A stretch of DNA of 64,000 nt, from assembly GCF_008086345.1 (NCBI RefSeq), contig NZ_CP043006.1, positions 1,238,032 to 1,302,031 of the forward strand, read 5' to 3'. This DNA comes from Chitinophaga sp. XS-30. GTDB lineage: Bacteria > Bacteroidota > Bacteroidia > Chitinophagales > Chitinophagaceae. A model generated the notes under the pieces. The model did no database searches, was not told the origin of the DNA, and saw only the letters and a list, made by a program, of their open reading frames with translations. A program made the position numbers and the translations under genes. Every line of letters starts with the position of its first letter. Position 1 is the stretch's first letter. Below, one piece after another: positions 19,674-28,696 of the stretch.

Positions 19674-20300
19674 ATGCCCTCATTCAACAGCCATACATTG
19701 CTGCAGGCCCTGCACCAGGATGTCAGCGCCTTGCTAAACGAAACGCACACACGTTTTCGAGCCGTTAGCGAAACCATTCTGCTGCAGCAGCCCGCGCCGG
19801 GAAGCTGGAGCGTAGCGCAGTGCCTGGATCATCTCAACGGATACGGCCGTTATTATATTCCCCGGCTGCGCGAGGCGATCGCCGAAGGGGAACAGCGGCA
19901 ACTGGAGGCCAGACCGGTATTCCGGAGCAGCTGGCTTGGCAATTATTTCACGAACCTGATGAAGCCGGAAGCAGACGGCTCCCTGCGCGGGAAGATGAAG
20001 ACGCCTAAAGATCACCGGCCGGCACCGCAACCGGACGCAAAAGCGGTGATCGCGGAATTTGTCAGCCAGCAGGAACAATTGCAGGAATTGCTGACCCGCG
20101 CACGTAATGTTGATATCCGGCGGCTGAAGGTGCCGATCTCGTTAACGAGATTCATCCGGCTGTCCGCCGGTGACACCTTCCGGTTCCTGATCGCACATGA
20201 ACAAAGACATATATTGCAGGCAGTGCGGGCATTGCTTGTTGTAACAGGAAAATCGCCCACTGCGGTATCAGTGCAGTCACTTTCCGGCAACGCCCGCTAA
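19674..20300 (+). CDS. DinB-superfamily (YfiT-like) protein
   Basis: A 208-residue four-helix-bundle protein of the DinB_2 type. The three metal-binding histidine regions are suggested by 'QCLDHLNGY' near residue 52 and 'LIAHEQRHILQAVR' near residues 170-185. Relatives include metal-dependent thiol-S-transferases and many proteins without known function. It follows the Crp-like gene on the same strand; whether that regulator controls it is not shown by the sequence. Confidence 0.85.
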   Translation: MPSFNSHTLLQALHQDVSALLNETHTRFRAVSETILLQQPAPGSWSVAQCLDHLNGYGRYYIPRLREAIAEGEQRQLEARPVFRSSWLGNYFTNLMKPEADGSLRGKMKTPKDHRPAPQPDAKAVIAEFVSQQEQLQELLTRARNVDIRRLKVPISLTRFIRLSAGDTFRFLIAHEQRHILQAVRALLVVTGKSPTAVSVQSLSGNAR

Positions 20301-20322
20301 CATTACAAACAGGCTGTAAGCT

Positions 20323-20355
20323 GCTCCTGTCGCTCGTTCCGGCAGGAGCTTTTTT
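20323..20355 (+). terminator. Terminator after the DinB-fold gene
   Basis: GCTCCTG (20323-20329) pairs with CAGGAGC (20343-20349), extended by further G-U/G-C pairs toward the loop, and is followed by TTTTTTA. Confidence 0.83.
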
Positions 20356-20356
20356 A

Positions 20357-20547
20357 TTAACCGATAACAAATACTTAACAACTGTTAATCAGTTGGAATA
20401 TTACTTTAGTGAAGGAAACAGCTAAAAATTGTCGCTGCAACAACAAAGAAGATTCCCGGTATTATCCGGTTTCCAAAATAAATCTGTGTCTTTTAATGGT
20501 TAACTTGGGGAAAGGAGCCTGGTTCTCAAACCGGGCTCTCTTATTTT
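20357..20547 (+). ncRNA. Candidate small RNA ending in its own terminator
   Basis: The 346-bp gap between the convergent DinB-fold gene and uvrC holds no gene. It contains a second strong plus-strand terminator (20515-20538) about 160 bp after the one that already ends the DinB-fold transcript, which suggests a separate short transcript. No exact promoter was identified and the 5' end is unknown. No known RNA family is recognised. Confidence 0.3.
20515..20547 (+). terminator. Orphan Rho-independent terminator
   Basis: A 10-bp stem (20515-20524 with 20529-20538, one G-U pair), CTCA loop, followed by TCTTATTTTA. The T-rich side is on the plus strand, so it does not serve uvrC. Confidence 0.7.
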
Positions 20548-20646
20548 ACATGAGCGTTGACTGAACCTCGTGTAAACGCTGGAACAACTATATTTCTCTC
20601 CCGGATTTCTCCATAACACATGGTGTTCGAAAGCATTAACAACTAA

Positions 20647-22467
20647 TTATGCCTCTTCCGTTCCGTTCTCATGAAAATGTTTCCATACCAGTTCGGCTTT
20701 GCGTTGTCCCACTTCTTTCACCAGTTCCTCCATTGACAGTTGTTTGATCTTGTTAACAGAGCGGAAGGCCTGTAATAATTGCGTAGCTGTGCTCTCTCCA
20801 ATGCCTTTAATACTTTCCAGCTCATTTTTGAATGTGCCTTTGCTGCGTTTCTGCCGGTGAAAAGTAATGCCGAAACGGTGCACTTCGTCCCGGATGCGGC
20901 GGATCAGTTTCAGGCTTTCACTGTCGTATGGCAGTTTAATGCTCTCCTTGTCACCCGGAAAAAATATCTCTTCCTCGTTTTTGGCGAGGCCCACCACCGT
21001 CATGCTGCCAATGAGGTCCAGTTTGCGGATGCTCTCCATGGCGGCGCCCAGTTGCCCCTTGCCGCCATCGATCACCACCAGCTGAGGCAGTGGCTGCTGT
21101 TCATTCCGCAGGCGGCTATAACGCCGGAAAACCACTTCTGTCATAGAGGCGAAGTCGTTGATCCCTTCAACTGTTTTGATATTGAAATGCCGGTAGTCTT
21201 TTTTGGAAGCCACACCATCTTTGAACACCACGCAGGCGGAAACGGGATAGCTGCCCTGGAAGTTGGAGTTATCGAAGCATTCGATATGTACCGGCAGCTC
21301 GGAGAGTTCCAGGTCCGCCTGCAACTGGTACAGCACTTTTTTCCGTTCTGCATCGCTCTTGCCTTCCAGGTGGAGGATCTTTTTCTTGTGTAGCTCTTCG
21401 CGGAAGTAATTGACATTTTTGGTGGAGAGGTCCAGCAGTTTCTTTTTATCACCACCTTTGGGAATGGTGACGGCCACCCCTTCTTCCGGATACGCTACTT
21501 CAAACGGCAGTACGATCTCGCGGGCGAGGCTGTTAAACGCTTCACGGAGATATGCGATGGCATACTGCATCACTTCTTCGTCCGATTCCTCCAGTTTCTT
21601 TTCGAGGGTCACTGTTTTGGTATCGGCAATTGTGCCGTTCAGTACCCGCAGGTAGTTCACATAGGCAAAATTCCCTTCACTGAGAATGGTGAATACATCC
21701 AGGTTGCCCACCCGGGAGCTGACGATGGTGGAACGGGCCTGGTATGCCTGCAGGCTTTCGATCTTTTTCCGCTGTATCTCCGCTTTTTCAAACTCCATAT
21801 TGGCCGCATGTTCCTGCATGCGTGCCCGGAAAATATTCAGCACCGGGGACAGGTTGCCCCGCAGGATCTCCTTCACCTGCTGCAGCCCGTCCCGGTAATC
21901 CTCTTCCGTCTGCAGTCCTTCGCAGGGGCCTTTGCAGTTGCCAAGATGGTATTCCAGGCAAACCTTGAATTTGCCCCGCTGGATGTTATGCGGACTGAGG
22001 TTCAGGTTGCAGGTGCGCAGGGGGATATTGTAACGGATCACTTCCAGTACCTCCCTCACACGGCCCACCGAAGTAAAAGGCCCGAGGTATTCCGAGCCGT
22101 CTTTGATAATGCGGCGGGTCAGGAAAACGCGGGAGAATGGCTCGTGTTTGATGACGATGAAGGGGTAAGTCTTGTCATCTTTCAGATTGATGTTGAAGCG
22201 GGGCTGGAACTGTTTGATCAGTGAATTTTCCAGCAGAAAGGCATCCTGCTCCGAATCCACGATGGTGAATTCGATATGATGGATCGTTTCAACCAGCTTG
22301 CGTGTTTTGAAATTGTCGTGGTGCTTCACGAAATAGGAGCTGATCCGTTTGCGGAGGCTTTTGGCCTTTCCGATGTACAGCAGTTCTCCTCCCGCATCGA
22401 AATATTTGTAAATGCCGGCCTGAACGGGCAATGTATGGGCTATCTGTTGGAACTCCGCGGCTGTCAT
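20647..22467 (-). CDS. uvrC: Excinuclease ABC subunit C
   Basis: A 606-residue nuclease that makes both incisions in nucleotide excision repair. The GIY-YIG domain is at the N terminus ('AGIYKYFDAGGELLYIGKAK'), a UVR motif lies at about 205-240, an RNase H-like domain follows ('IECFDNSNFQGSYPVSACVVF', 'VIDGGKGQLGAA'), and helix-hairpin-helix motifs close the protein ('ELESIKGIGESTATQLLQAF'). Its ATG overlaps the stop of the upstream lipoprotein gene by 4 bp, so the two are translationally coupled. Confidence 0.97.
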   Translation of the reverse strand: MTAAEFQQIAHTLPVQAGIYKYFDAGGELLYIGKAKSLRKRISSYFVKHHDNFKTRKLVETIHHIEFTIVDSEQDAFLLENSLIKQFQPRFNINLKDDKTYPFIVIKHEPFSRVFLTRRIIKDGSEYLGPFTSVGRVREVLEVIRYNIPLRTCNLNLSPHNIQRGKFKVCLEYHLGNCKGPCEGLQTEEDYRDGLQQVKEILRGNLSPVLNIFRARMQEHAANMEFEKAEIQRKKIESLQAYQARSTIVSSRVGNLDVFTILSEGNFAYVNYLRVLNGTIADTKTVTLEKKLEESDEEVMQYAIAYLREAFNSLAREIVLPFEVAYPEEGVAVTIPKGGDKKKLLDLSTKNVNYFREELHKKKILHLEGKSDAERKKVLYQLQADLELSELPVHIECFDNSNFQGSYPVSACVVFKDGVASKKDYRHFNIKTVEGINDFASMTEVVFRRYSRLRNEQQPLPQLVVIDGGKGQLGAAMESIRKLDLIGSMTVVGLAKNEEEIFFPGDKESIKLPYDSESLKLIRRIRDEVHRFGITFHRQKRSKGTFKNELESIKGIGESTATQLLQAFRSVNKIKQLSMEELVKEVGQRKAELVWKHFHENGTEEA

Positions 22468-23063
22468 ATCTTGTATGTTGACGGGTAGAAGAGCGCTTCC
22501 ACTTCCATATGCTCCGGTTTCATGAAGATGATCTGCTGGAAAGTGCTTACCCGTAATGCTTTATTTCGTTCGTAAAATACTTCCTGTTCATACCGGTACA
22601 TCAGGTTGCGGGTGTGGGAACTGACCTGTGCCGTTTTGATGCGGCCCCGGTTGTCCACGTCCACGATCAGCTGATAGGGCCAGGTCTGTTTGCCCAGTGA
22701 GCGGATAATAAAAGTGGTATCGCTGCTGAACTGGTTGGCGATGGTGTCCGTCCTGTAGCCGTCTGCCAGGGAAGGTTTGCTGACATCGGCATCCATCAGC
22801 GGACGGAACAGCGCTTCCAGCGCCGTGCTGTCCGTTACCATGCTGGAATCCTGCTGTCCGTTGATCCGCACGACCTTGCGTATTTGCAGCCCTTGCGCCA
22901 TCAGCCGCGCCATCTCCTGCCGGTAGTAACCGTCTGGTGTACGGTAGCTGGTATCCAGCTGTGAGGGTTCCGGTGTGCCGGGATCCACAATATTGCAGCC
23001 CGCCAAAATCAGGCAACACAGCAACATTGAACGGAGAGACCCTGATAAATCGCATTGTTCCAT
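22464..23063 (-). CDS. Lipoprotein of unknown function
   Basis: A 199-residue product (187 if the internal ATG at 23027 is used) with a lipobox LILAGC, so it is probably anchored in the cell envelope. The mature part has no recognised domain; it is rich in short beta-strand-like stretches. The gene overlaps the uvrC start by 4 bp. A CAAATTTA at 23069-23076 is an exact minus-strand -7 box, which would leave almost no leader for the 23063 start and about 40 nt for 23027, favouring the shorter form. Confidence 0.75.
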   Translation of the reverse strand: MEQCDLSGSLRSMLLCCLILAGCNIVDPGTPEPSQLDTSYRTPDGYYRQEMARLMAQGLQIRKVVRINGQQDSSMVTDSTALEALFRPLMDADVSKPSLADGYRTDTIANQFSSDTTFIIRSLGKQTWPYQLIVDVDNRGRIKTAQVSSHTRNLMYRYEQEVFYERNKALRVSTFQQIIFMKPEHMEVEALFYPSTYKI

Positions 23064-23101
23064 ATCAGCAAATTTAATGGCGAATCCACAATCATCACAT
23101 A

Positions 23102-23130
23102 AAAAATAATGCGCCGTGAAAACGGCGCAT
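23102..23130 (-). terminator. Terminator of the LVIVD-repeat gene
   Basis: A perfect 9-bp stem ATGCGCCGT (23109-23117) / ACGGCGCAT (23122-23130) with a GAAA loop on the plus strand. Read on the minus strand it is followed by TATTTTTTA, so it ends the transcript of the gene at 23209-24483. Confidence 0.85.
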
Positions 23131-23208
23131 CTGATGCATGAGCAAATCTGTCGAGAGCACTAAAAAGGTCTGGCTATTAAAAGCCGGTATGGTAAAGCCC
23201 TGAGGCTG

Positions 23209-24483
23209 TTATTCCGCGTTTTTTACATTGATCTTGCTGAGCAGCACGGGGTTGCTCATATTTTTATAATCATATTGATATATCCCGTTTACAGCGCTGA
23301 CGATCAGCCCCTGATTATAAGGGATCACATCATATGCATTAACACCTTCCACCAGTTTGGTCGTTTTGATCTTCAGCGGGTCCGGCGCATCGAGGAACCG
23401 CAGGCCATGCACGCCTTCACAGATGAAGAGCTTCCCGTTGTCTATTCCCAGGCCATGCGGGTTTTTCATCTGGTAGGTAGCCAGTTTCACCGGATTGTCC
23501 ACATCCGCAACATTGAACACCTGCAGTTCATTGAACGTACCGGCGCAGGTGGTGCCTGTCCGGAGCGTTACGTAAGCGGTAGTTCCTTCCACCACTACCG
23601 GGTCGCAGGCGGTGAAGTGGGTAACGGTGGAGCGTTTGGCCGGGGCTGCCGGGTTGTCTATATCGTAGATATACATCGCATTGGAACTGCCGATGAAAAG
23701 GTATTCGCCATACGGGAATATCGTTTCAATAGCCCATCCGATCTGTTGTTCGCCTTTGAATGCCGGATCGGCGGAGTTGCCGAGATCGAATGCTTTCAGC
23801 TGTGAATAGTTCACCGTGTACAAATGGTCTTTCGCAATGGTGAAACGGGCCATGGAACCACCTTTCCCGGTTCCTCCACCGCTGTTGCTTTTCAATGCGG
23901 AGGCAAATGACTGCGCGCTGGCGTCAAACATCATTTCCGGCCACGTTTGTGCGCAATCGTAATTGTATGTAGTATCCCGGGAGGTATATCCCACGATCAG
24001 GCTGTCCTGCTGCGCATAGTGGTATCCTAATACCAGCCCCTCCGTGGTGGTGGGATAATTGATCACTCCGGGAATGCGTTTTTCCACCCGAACGTCCAGC
24101 GGATTGCTGATATTGAACACCAGCAGATCGCTGTAACTGTCTGCATACAGATAATTACCCTTTACCGCCATGTCAATGTTACCGAGAATGTTGATGAAAG
24201 ACACCGGCTTCGGCGCCGCCGGATCACTGTTGTCGATAACGTGAATGCCTTTGAGCACCTCATTCACAAAGAGATATTGATCTTTTACGTATATCTTCCC
24301 CGCCTGTTCAATTTCCACTGGTGCTGTTGACATAGCGGAGGCATAATATTCTTCCATCGACATCCAGATGGGCGTAAAGATCTTGGTTTGGACGGTCCTG
24401 TTGCACTTTTCCTTCACACATCCGCCGAAAGTCATTACAACAGCCAGCAAGGCTATTGGTATCGCAAACATTGACGTACGCAT
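23209..24483 (-). CDS. LVIVD-repeat lipoprotein (beta-propeller)
   Basis: A 424-residue lipoprotein: signal peptide ending TFGGC, then repeated units of the type 'GIHVIDNSDPAAPKPVSFI', 'DLLVFNISNPLDVRVEK', 'MYIYDIDNPAAPAKRS' and 'LQVFNVADVDNPVKLATY', the hallmark of LVIVD repeats that build a beta-propeller on the cell surface. The function of these proteins is unknown. It is a single-gene unit: gpmI ends upstream at a large inverted repeat and a terminator lies downstream. Confidence 0.87.
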   Translation of the reverse strand: MRTSMFAIPIALLAVVMTFGGCVKEKCNRTVQTKIFTPIWMSMEEYYASAMSTAPVEIEQAGKIYVKDQYLFVNEVLKGIHVIDNSDPAAPKPVSFINILGNIDMAVKGNYLYADSYSDLLVFNISNPLDVRVEKRIPGVINYPTTTEGLVLGYHYAQQDSLIVGYTSRDTTYNYDCAQTWPEMMFDASAQSFASALKSNSGGGTGKGGSMARFTIAKDHLYTVNYSQLKAFDLGNSADPAFKGEQQIGWAIETIFPYGEYLFIGSSNAMYIYDIDNPAAPAKRSTVTHFTACDPVVVEGTTAYVTLRTGTTCAGTFNELQVFNVADVDNPVKLATYQMKNPHGLGIDNGKLFICEGVHGLRFLDAPDPLKIKTTKLVEGVNAYDVIPYNQGLIVSAVNGIYQYDYKNMSNPVLLSKINVKNAE

Positions 24484-24546
24484 AGGGGTGGATTTTGGAA
24501 GTAGAACGGGAGGCGTAAGGGGAAAGTTACAGGGAGGCTAAAAATT

Positions 24547-24640
24547 AAGGGGCCCCGGCAGTAAATTGACTGTTCCGCGGAGTTGTTCCGGAGGAGAATT
24601 GCCTTGCCGGAGTGCGGTGAATTTACTGTCGTGGCCCCTT
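24547..24640 (-). repeat. Long inverted repeat after gpmI (terminator-like)
   Basis: Arms of 24 nt (24547-24570 and 24617-24640) match in 21 positions as inverted repeats, with a 46-nt GC-rich loop containing a CCGCGG palindrome and two CCGGAG direct repeats. On the minus strand the hairpin starts 19 bp after the gpmI stop and is followed by TAATTTTT, so it could terminate gpmI transcription. It is much longer than the other terminators here. Confidence 0.7.
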
Positions 24641-24659
24641 GAAGAAAGCGGGATATCGT

Positions 24660-26183
24660 TTATACCAGTACGTTGCCGGTCATTTCTTTCGGTATGGGCA
24701 AGCCCATGAAATGCAGGATGGTTGGCGCAAGATCACCCAGTTTGCCATTTTTTACCGGCCCTCTGAAATCGGCGCTGATAATGAAGAACGGCACGAGATT
24801 CAGCGTGTGCGCGGTGTTGGGGGTTCCGTCCTCATTCACCATATAGTCCGCATTGCCATGGTCCGCCGTGAGGAATACTACATAATTGTTGAGCAGGGCA
24901 GTCGTTACAACTCTTGCTACGCAGGCATCTACGGTCTCAACAGCTTTGATGGCCGCCGGCCAGATACCGGTATGGCCTACCATATCAGCATTGGCGAAGT
25001 TCAGCACTACAAAATCGGCCGTTTTTTGTTCCAGTTCAGGGATGATCATATCCGTCAGTTCGGGAGCGCTCATTTCCGGCTTCAGGTCGTATGTAGCTAC
25101 TTTGGGAGAAGGCGCCAGCAGGCGTTTTTCTCCAACGAAAGGCGTTTCACGGCCTCCCGAGAAGAAGAAGGACACATGCGGGTATTTCTCCGTTTCGGCG
25201 ATGCGGATCTGTGTTTTGCCATTTTTCTCCAGCACCTCGCCCATGGTCATCACCAGGTTATCGTTCGTGAAAATCACATGTACGCCACGGAATGATTTGT
25301 CATATTCCGTCATGGTCGTATAGTGGAGGGCCAGCGGCTGCATGCCGGCTTCCGGGAAGGCTTCCTGTGTGAGTGCTTCGGTGATCTCGCGGCAGCGGTC
25401 TGTGCGGAAGTTGAAGCAAAGCACGGCATCGCCTTCGTTGATGGTGGCAATGGGAAGGCCCTGGTCGTTCACTGCAATAACGGGTTTGATAAATTCATCC
25501 GTCACCCCTTCCGCATAGGAAGCTTTGATGGCCATCGGAATATCTTTGGTGGGCGTGCCTGTGCCATGCACCATGGCATCGTAAGCGAGTTTTACCCTTT
25601 CCCAGCGCTTGTCCCGGTCCATGGCATAATAGCGGCCGGTTACGGAAGCGATGCGGCCGGTGGTCTGCTGCATATGCAACTGCAGGTCTTCGATATAGGC
25701 CAGTCCGCCTTTCGGGTCCGTATCCCGCCCGTCCGTGAATGCGTGTACAAACACTTTCTGCAATCCACGTTGATGTGCAATGCTGATCAGCGCTTTGAGG
25801 TGATTGATGTGGGAATGCACGCCGCCATCGCTCACCAGTCCGATGAGGTGGAAAGCCTTGTCGTTTGCTTTGGCATAGTCCATTGAGGCCAGCAGAGCGG
25901 TATTGGCCGCCAGTTCACCCGTACGGATGGCCACATTGATGCGCTGCAGTTCCTGATATACGATGCGGCCCGCGCCGATATTGAGGTGACCTACTTCGGA
26001 GTTGCCCATCTGGCCTTCCGGCAGCCCCACTTCCTCACCGCAGGTAACGAGGGTAGCATGCGGGTATTGATGATATAAACTGTCTACAAAGGGAGTATTC
26101 GCACTTGCGATAGCGTCTGCGGCGGGAACCAGCCCTTGTCCCCAGCCGTCCATAATGATCAGGATCGCTCTTTTGTTTTCCAT
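24660..26183 (-). CDS. gpmI: 2,3-bisphosphoglycerate-independent phosphoglycerate mutase
   Basis: A 507-residue manganese-dependent enzyme that interconverts 3- and 2-phosphoglycerate in glycolysis. Visible marks: metal-binding MDGWG near the start, the nucleophilic serine in 'MGNSEVGHLNIGAGR' (about residue 62), 'DGRDT', 'NFANADMVGHTG', 'TADHGNAD' and the C-terminal 'AHTLNLVPF'. Length is typical. It is divergent from the DUF4783 gene across a 223-bp gap. Confidence 0.97.
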   Translation of the reverse strand: MENKRAILIIMDGWGQGLVPAADAIASANTPFVDSLYHQYPHATLVTCGEEVGLPEGQMGNSEVGHLNIGAGRIVYQELQRINVAIRTGELAANTALLASMDYAKANDKAFHLIGLVSDGGVHSHINHLKALISIAHQRGLQKVFVHAFTDGRDTDPKGGLAYIEDLQLHMQQTTGRIASVTGRYYAMDRDKRWERVKLAYDAMVHGTGTPTKDIPMAIKASYAEGVTDEFIKPVIAVNDQGLPIATINEGDAVLCFNFRTDRCREITEALTQEAFPEAGMQPLALHYTTMTEYDKSFRGVHVIFTNDNLVMTMGEVLEKNGKTQIRIAETEKYPHVSFFFSGGRETPFVGEKRLLAPSPKVATYDLKPEMSAPELTDMIIPELEQKTADFVVLNFANADMVGHTGIWPAAIKAVETVDACVARVVTTALLNNYVVFLTADHGNADYMVNEDGTPNTAHTLNLVPFFIISADFRGPVKNGKLGDLAPTILHFMGLPIPKEMTGNVLV

Positions 26184-26406
26184 ACTTGTCCGTTAAATAC
26201 TTGATGATTGAATCGAAGGGTGAAATTAATCAACAAATCTGTTATGTATAGCACTTTAGTTTAATTTCACATGCCGGTAATTTATTATATCTTAACCCCC
26301 GCATTTGTAGCACAATAATGTGATTTAGCTTGATCATCAACAATTTGGCATAGTTTTCGCCATTCTTGCAGTTGATAAAAGTATAATTCGACTTAAACAA
26401 CGGATA

Positions 26407-26802
26407 ATGAAAAAGTTAATCTTTGGGCTTGGGGTTTTGTTAGCATGTGGTATGTTTACGGCCTTCACCCTGATGGCCGGACCTTTTGAGGATGCCGTCA
26501 GCGCCATTAAGAAAGGAGACGCTGCGGCCCTGGCCAAAATTCTGGATAATACCGTGGAAATCAGTATGCACGGAAAATCCAATTCCTACAGTAAAGCACA
26601 GGCAGAGATCATCCTGAAGGATTTTTTCAGCAAGAACACGGTAAAATCTTTCGAGATCATTCACAAGGGTGGTCAGGAAGGCGGTTCACAGTTTGGCATC
26701 GGCACCCTGGTAACATCAGGCGGCAACTACAGGACCTCGTTTTTCCTTCAAAAGAAGGGCAACACATTAGTATTGAATGAATTAAGATTCGAAAATAAGT
26801 AA
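26407..26802 (+). CDS. DUF4783 domain protein
   Basis: A 131-residue exported protein with a signal peptide (about residues 1-24, LIFGLGVLLACGMFTAFTLMA) and one small alpha+beta domain of the NTF2-like DUF4783 type ('AVSAIKKGDAAALAKI', 'SKAQAEIILKDFFS'). Its role is unknown. It sits upstream of nadC with a terminator in between, so it is probably its own transcription unit. Confidence 0.85.
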   Translation: MKKLIFGLGVLLACGMFTAFTLMAGPFEDAVSAIKKGDAAALAKILDNTVEISMHGKSNSYSKAQAEIILKDFFSKNTVKSFEIIHKGGQEGGSQFGIGTLVTSGGNYRTSFFLQKKGNTLVLNELRFENK

Positions 26803-26831
26803 CGGAAATTAGCTTGGACAGATGGAATTTG

Positions 26832-26863
26832 AAAGGCCGCACTGAAAAGCGCGGCCTTTTTGC
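26832..26863 (+). terminator. Terminator after the DUF4783 gene
   Basis: AAAGGCCGC (26832-26840) pairs with GCGGCCTTT (26851-26859), followed by two more T. It lies 29 bp after the stop codon and 70 bp before nadC. Confidence 0.85.
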
Positions 26864-26932
26864 TGGCCATCGGTGCATCTGTTGTTGAACTTAATAAGTA
26901 ACTTGGCGCATTATTTCAAACCAGCAGTTGAT

Positions 26933-27793
26933 ATGATACAGAAAGAAGCATTGACGGACTTTATCAGCAGTGCGCTGAAAGAGGATATTGGCAGTGGGGA
27001 CCATACCACGCTGGCATCCATTCCCCCGACGGCGCGCGGCACCGCACGGCTGAAAATAAAGGAAAACGGGGTGCTGGCCGGTATGGAAGTGGCGGAAGCC
27101 GTTTTCCGGTATCTGGATATGTTCACTGTTTTCAAACCGTTCAAGCAGGACGGCGACCTTATGCAGGCAGGAGAACCCGCCTTTGAAGTGGAAGCAGCCG
27201 TGCATACCCTCCTGATGGCAGAGCGCCTGGTGCTTAACTGCATGCAGCGCATGAGCGGCATTGCCACCCTCACCAGGCAATACACCAACAAACTCGCCGG
27301 ATATCATACTAAAGTGCTGGACACCCGGAAGACCACGCCCAATTTCCGCATGCTCGAAAAAGAGGCCGTGCGCATTGGCGGAGGCGTGAACCACCGGATG
27401 GGCCTGTATGATATGATCATGCTGAAAGACAATCATATTGATTTCTGCGGGGGCATCACCCCGGCTGTTAACAATGTGGTGACTTACCTGGAACGCAACG
27501 GTATGAACCTGCGCATAGAAGTGGAAGCGAGGAATATGGAAGATGTGAAAGAGATCCTGGAAGTGGGGAAAGTGCATCGCATTATGCTGGACAACTTTAC
27601 ACCGGAGCAGATTCCCGCGGCGCTTGAGCTGATCGGCGGTCGCTGCGAAACGGAAGCGTCCGGCGGCATTAACCTGGAAAATGTGGAGGCCTATGCGAAA
27701 ACGGGGGTAGACTTCGTTTCTGTCGGCGCCATTATTCACCATGCCGTAAGTCTTGACCTGAGCCTGAAAGCCGTTACCCATCCCCATAAATAA
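26933..27793 (+). CDS. nadC: Nicotinate-nucleotide pyrophosphorylase (carboxylating)
   Basis: Converts quinolinate and PRPP to nicotinate mononucleotide in NAD synthesis. ATG 26933 gives 286 residues, the family's usual length; an upstream ATG at 26873 would add non-conserved residues. Conserved blocks: 'EDIGSGDHTT', 'ERLVLNCMQRMSGIATLT', 'LDTRKTTPNFRMLEKEAV', 'GGGVNHRMGLYDMIMLKDNH', 'EVEA' and 'TEASGGINLENV'. It is followed 4 bp later by a lipid kinase gene. Confidence 0.96.
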   Translation: MIQKEALTDFISSALKEDIGSGDHTTLASIPPTARGTARLKIKENGVLAGMEVAEAVFRYLDMFTVFKPFKQDGDLMQAGEPAFEVEAAVHTLLMAERLVLNCMQRMSGIATLTRQYTNKLAGYHTKVLDTRKTTPNFRMLEKEAVRIGGGVNHRMGLYDMIMLKDNHIDFCGGITPAVNNVVTYLERNGMNLRIEVEARNMEDVKEILEVGKVHRIMLDNFTPEQIPAALELIGGRCETEASGGINLENVEAYAKTGVDFVSVGAIIHHAVSLDLSLKAVTHPHK

Positions 27794-27797
27794 AGCC

Positions 27798-28685
27798 TTG
27801 AGGAAAATACTGATCATCATCAACCGCAAAGCCGGTACAGACCGGGAAAAGCGATTGGGCGCGTCCATCCGTCAGCACCTCCCATCTCCCGGGTTCTCCG
27901 TGGAAACCACCTATCTGCAATACCTCGGGCATGGTACGGACCTGGCGCGGGAAGCCGTAAAGCGGGGCGTAGATACCGTGGTGGCCGTTGGCGGCGATGG
28001 TTCTATCAACGAGATCGCGCAGGGCTTGCTGGGTTCCGGCACGGCGCTGGCGATTGTGCCGCTGGGCAGTGGCAACGGGCTTGCCCGGGCGCTGAAGATC
28101 CCGCTGGATGCGGGGCTTGCACTGGCAGTCATTGCTGCGGGCCATAGAAAGCCGATGGATGCGGGCTTTGCAAATGAACATCTTTTCCTGAGTAATGCAG
28201 GCGTAGGTTTTGACGCACTGATCGCCGACCGCTTCCAGCATAGCAGAAAACGCGGACTGATGAACTACGCGCGGCTGGTGATCGGCGGGTTCGCCTCCTA
28301 TCGCCCCGCCCGATACAAGATCAATACAGACGGTGCCCAGCGCGAACAGAAAGCCTTTCTGATGACGGTAGCCAATGGCAATCAATTCGGTTACGAATTC
28401 AAGCTGGCCCCCAAAGCCAGCGTACATGACGGCCTGCTGGATGTATGCCTGGTGCCGCCGCTGCGGTTCTTTGACCTGCTGCCGCTGAGTTTCTTTTCGC
28501 TCCGCGGGAATATCGACCAGAGCCGTTATATGGAACATTTTACCGGCAGGGAAATTGAAGTCAGCAGCGATGAATTATCCTGCCTGCAGGTAGACGGCGA
28601 TGCCGTGCCGCTCACCAATGGCAAAACAGTGTATTTTCGTGTTGCGCCCGGCGCATTACAAGTGATCGTTCCTGCTGAACAATAA
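27798..28685 (+). CDS. YegS/DGK-type lipid kinase
   Basis: A 295-residue diacylglycerol-kinase-family protein that would phosphorylate a lipid at the membrane. Motifs: 'IIINRKAG' at the start, the catalytic-domain loop 'VGGDGSINEIAQG', and 'LGSGNGLARAL'. The N terminus that matches the family begins at a TTG codon (27798), only 4 bp after the nadC stop; no ATG lies early enough, so TTG is the likely start. Co-transcribed with nadC. Confidence 0.9.
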   Translation: MRKILIIINRKAGTDREKRLGASIRQHLPSPGFSVETTYLQYLGHGTDLAREAVKRGVDTVVAVGGDGSINEIAQGLLGSGTALAIVPLGSGNGLARALKIPLDAGLALAVIAAGHRKPMDAGFANEHLFLSNAGVGFDALIADRFQHSRKRGLMNYARLVIGGFASYRPARYKINTDGAQREQKAFLMTVANGNQFGYEFKLAPKASVHDGLLDVCLVPPLRFFDLLPLSFFSLRGNIDQSRYMEHFTGREIEVSSDELSCLQVDGDAVPLTNGKTVYFRVAPGALQVIVPAEQ

Positions 28686-28696
28686 AAAACAGTGTT

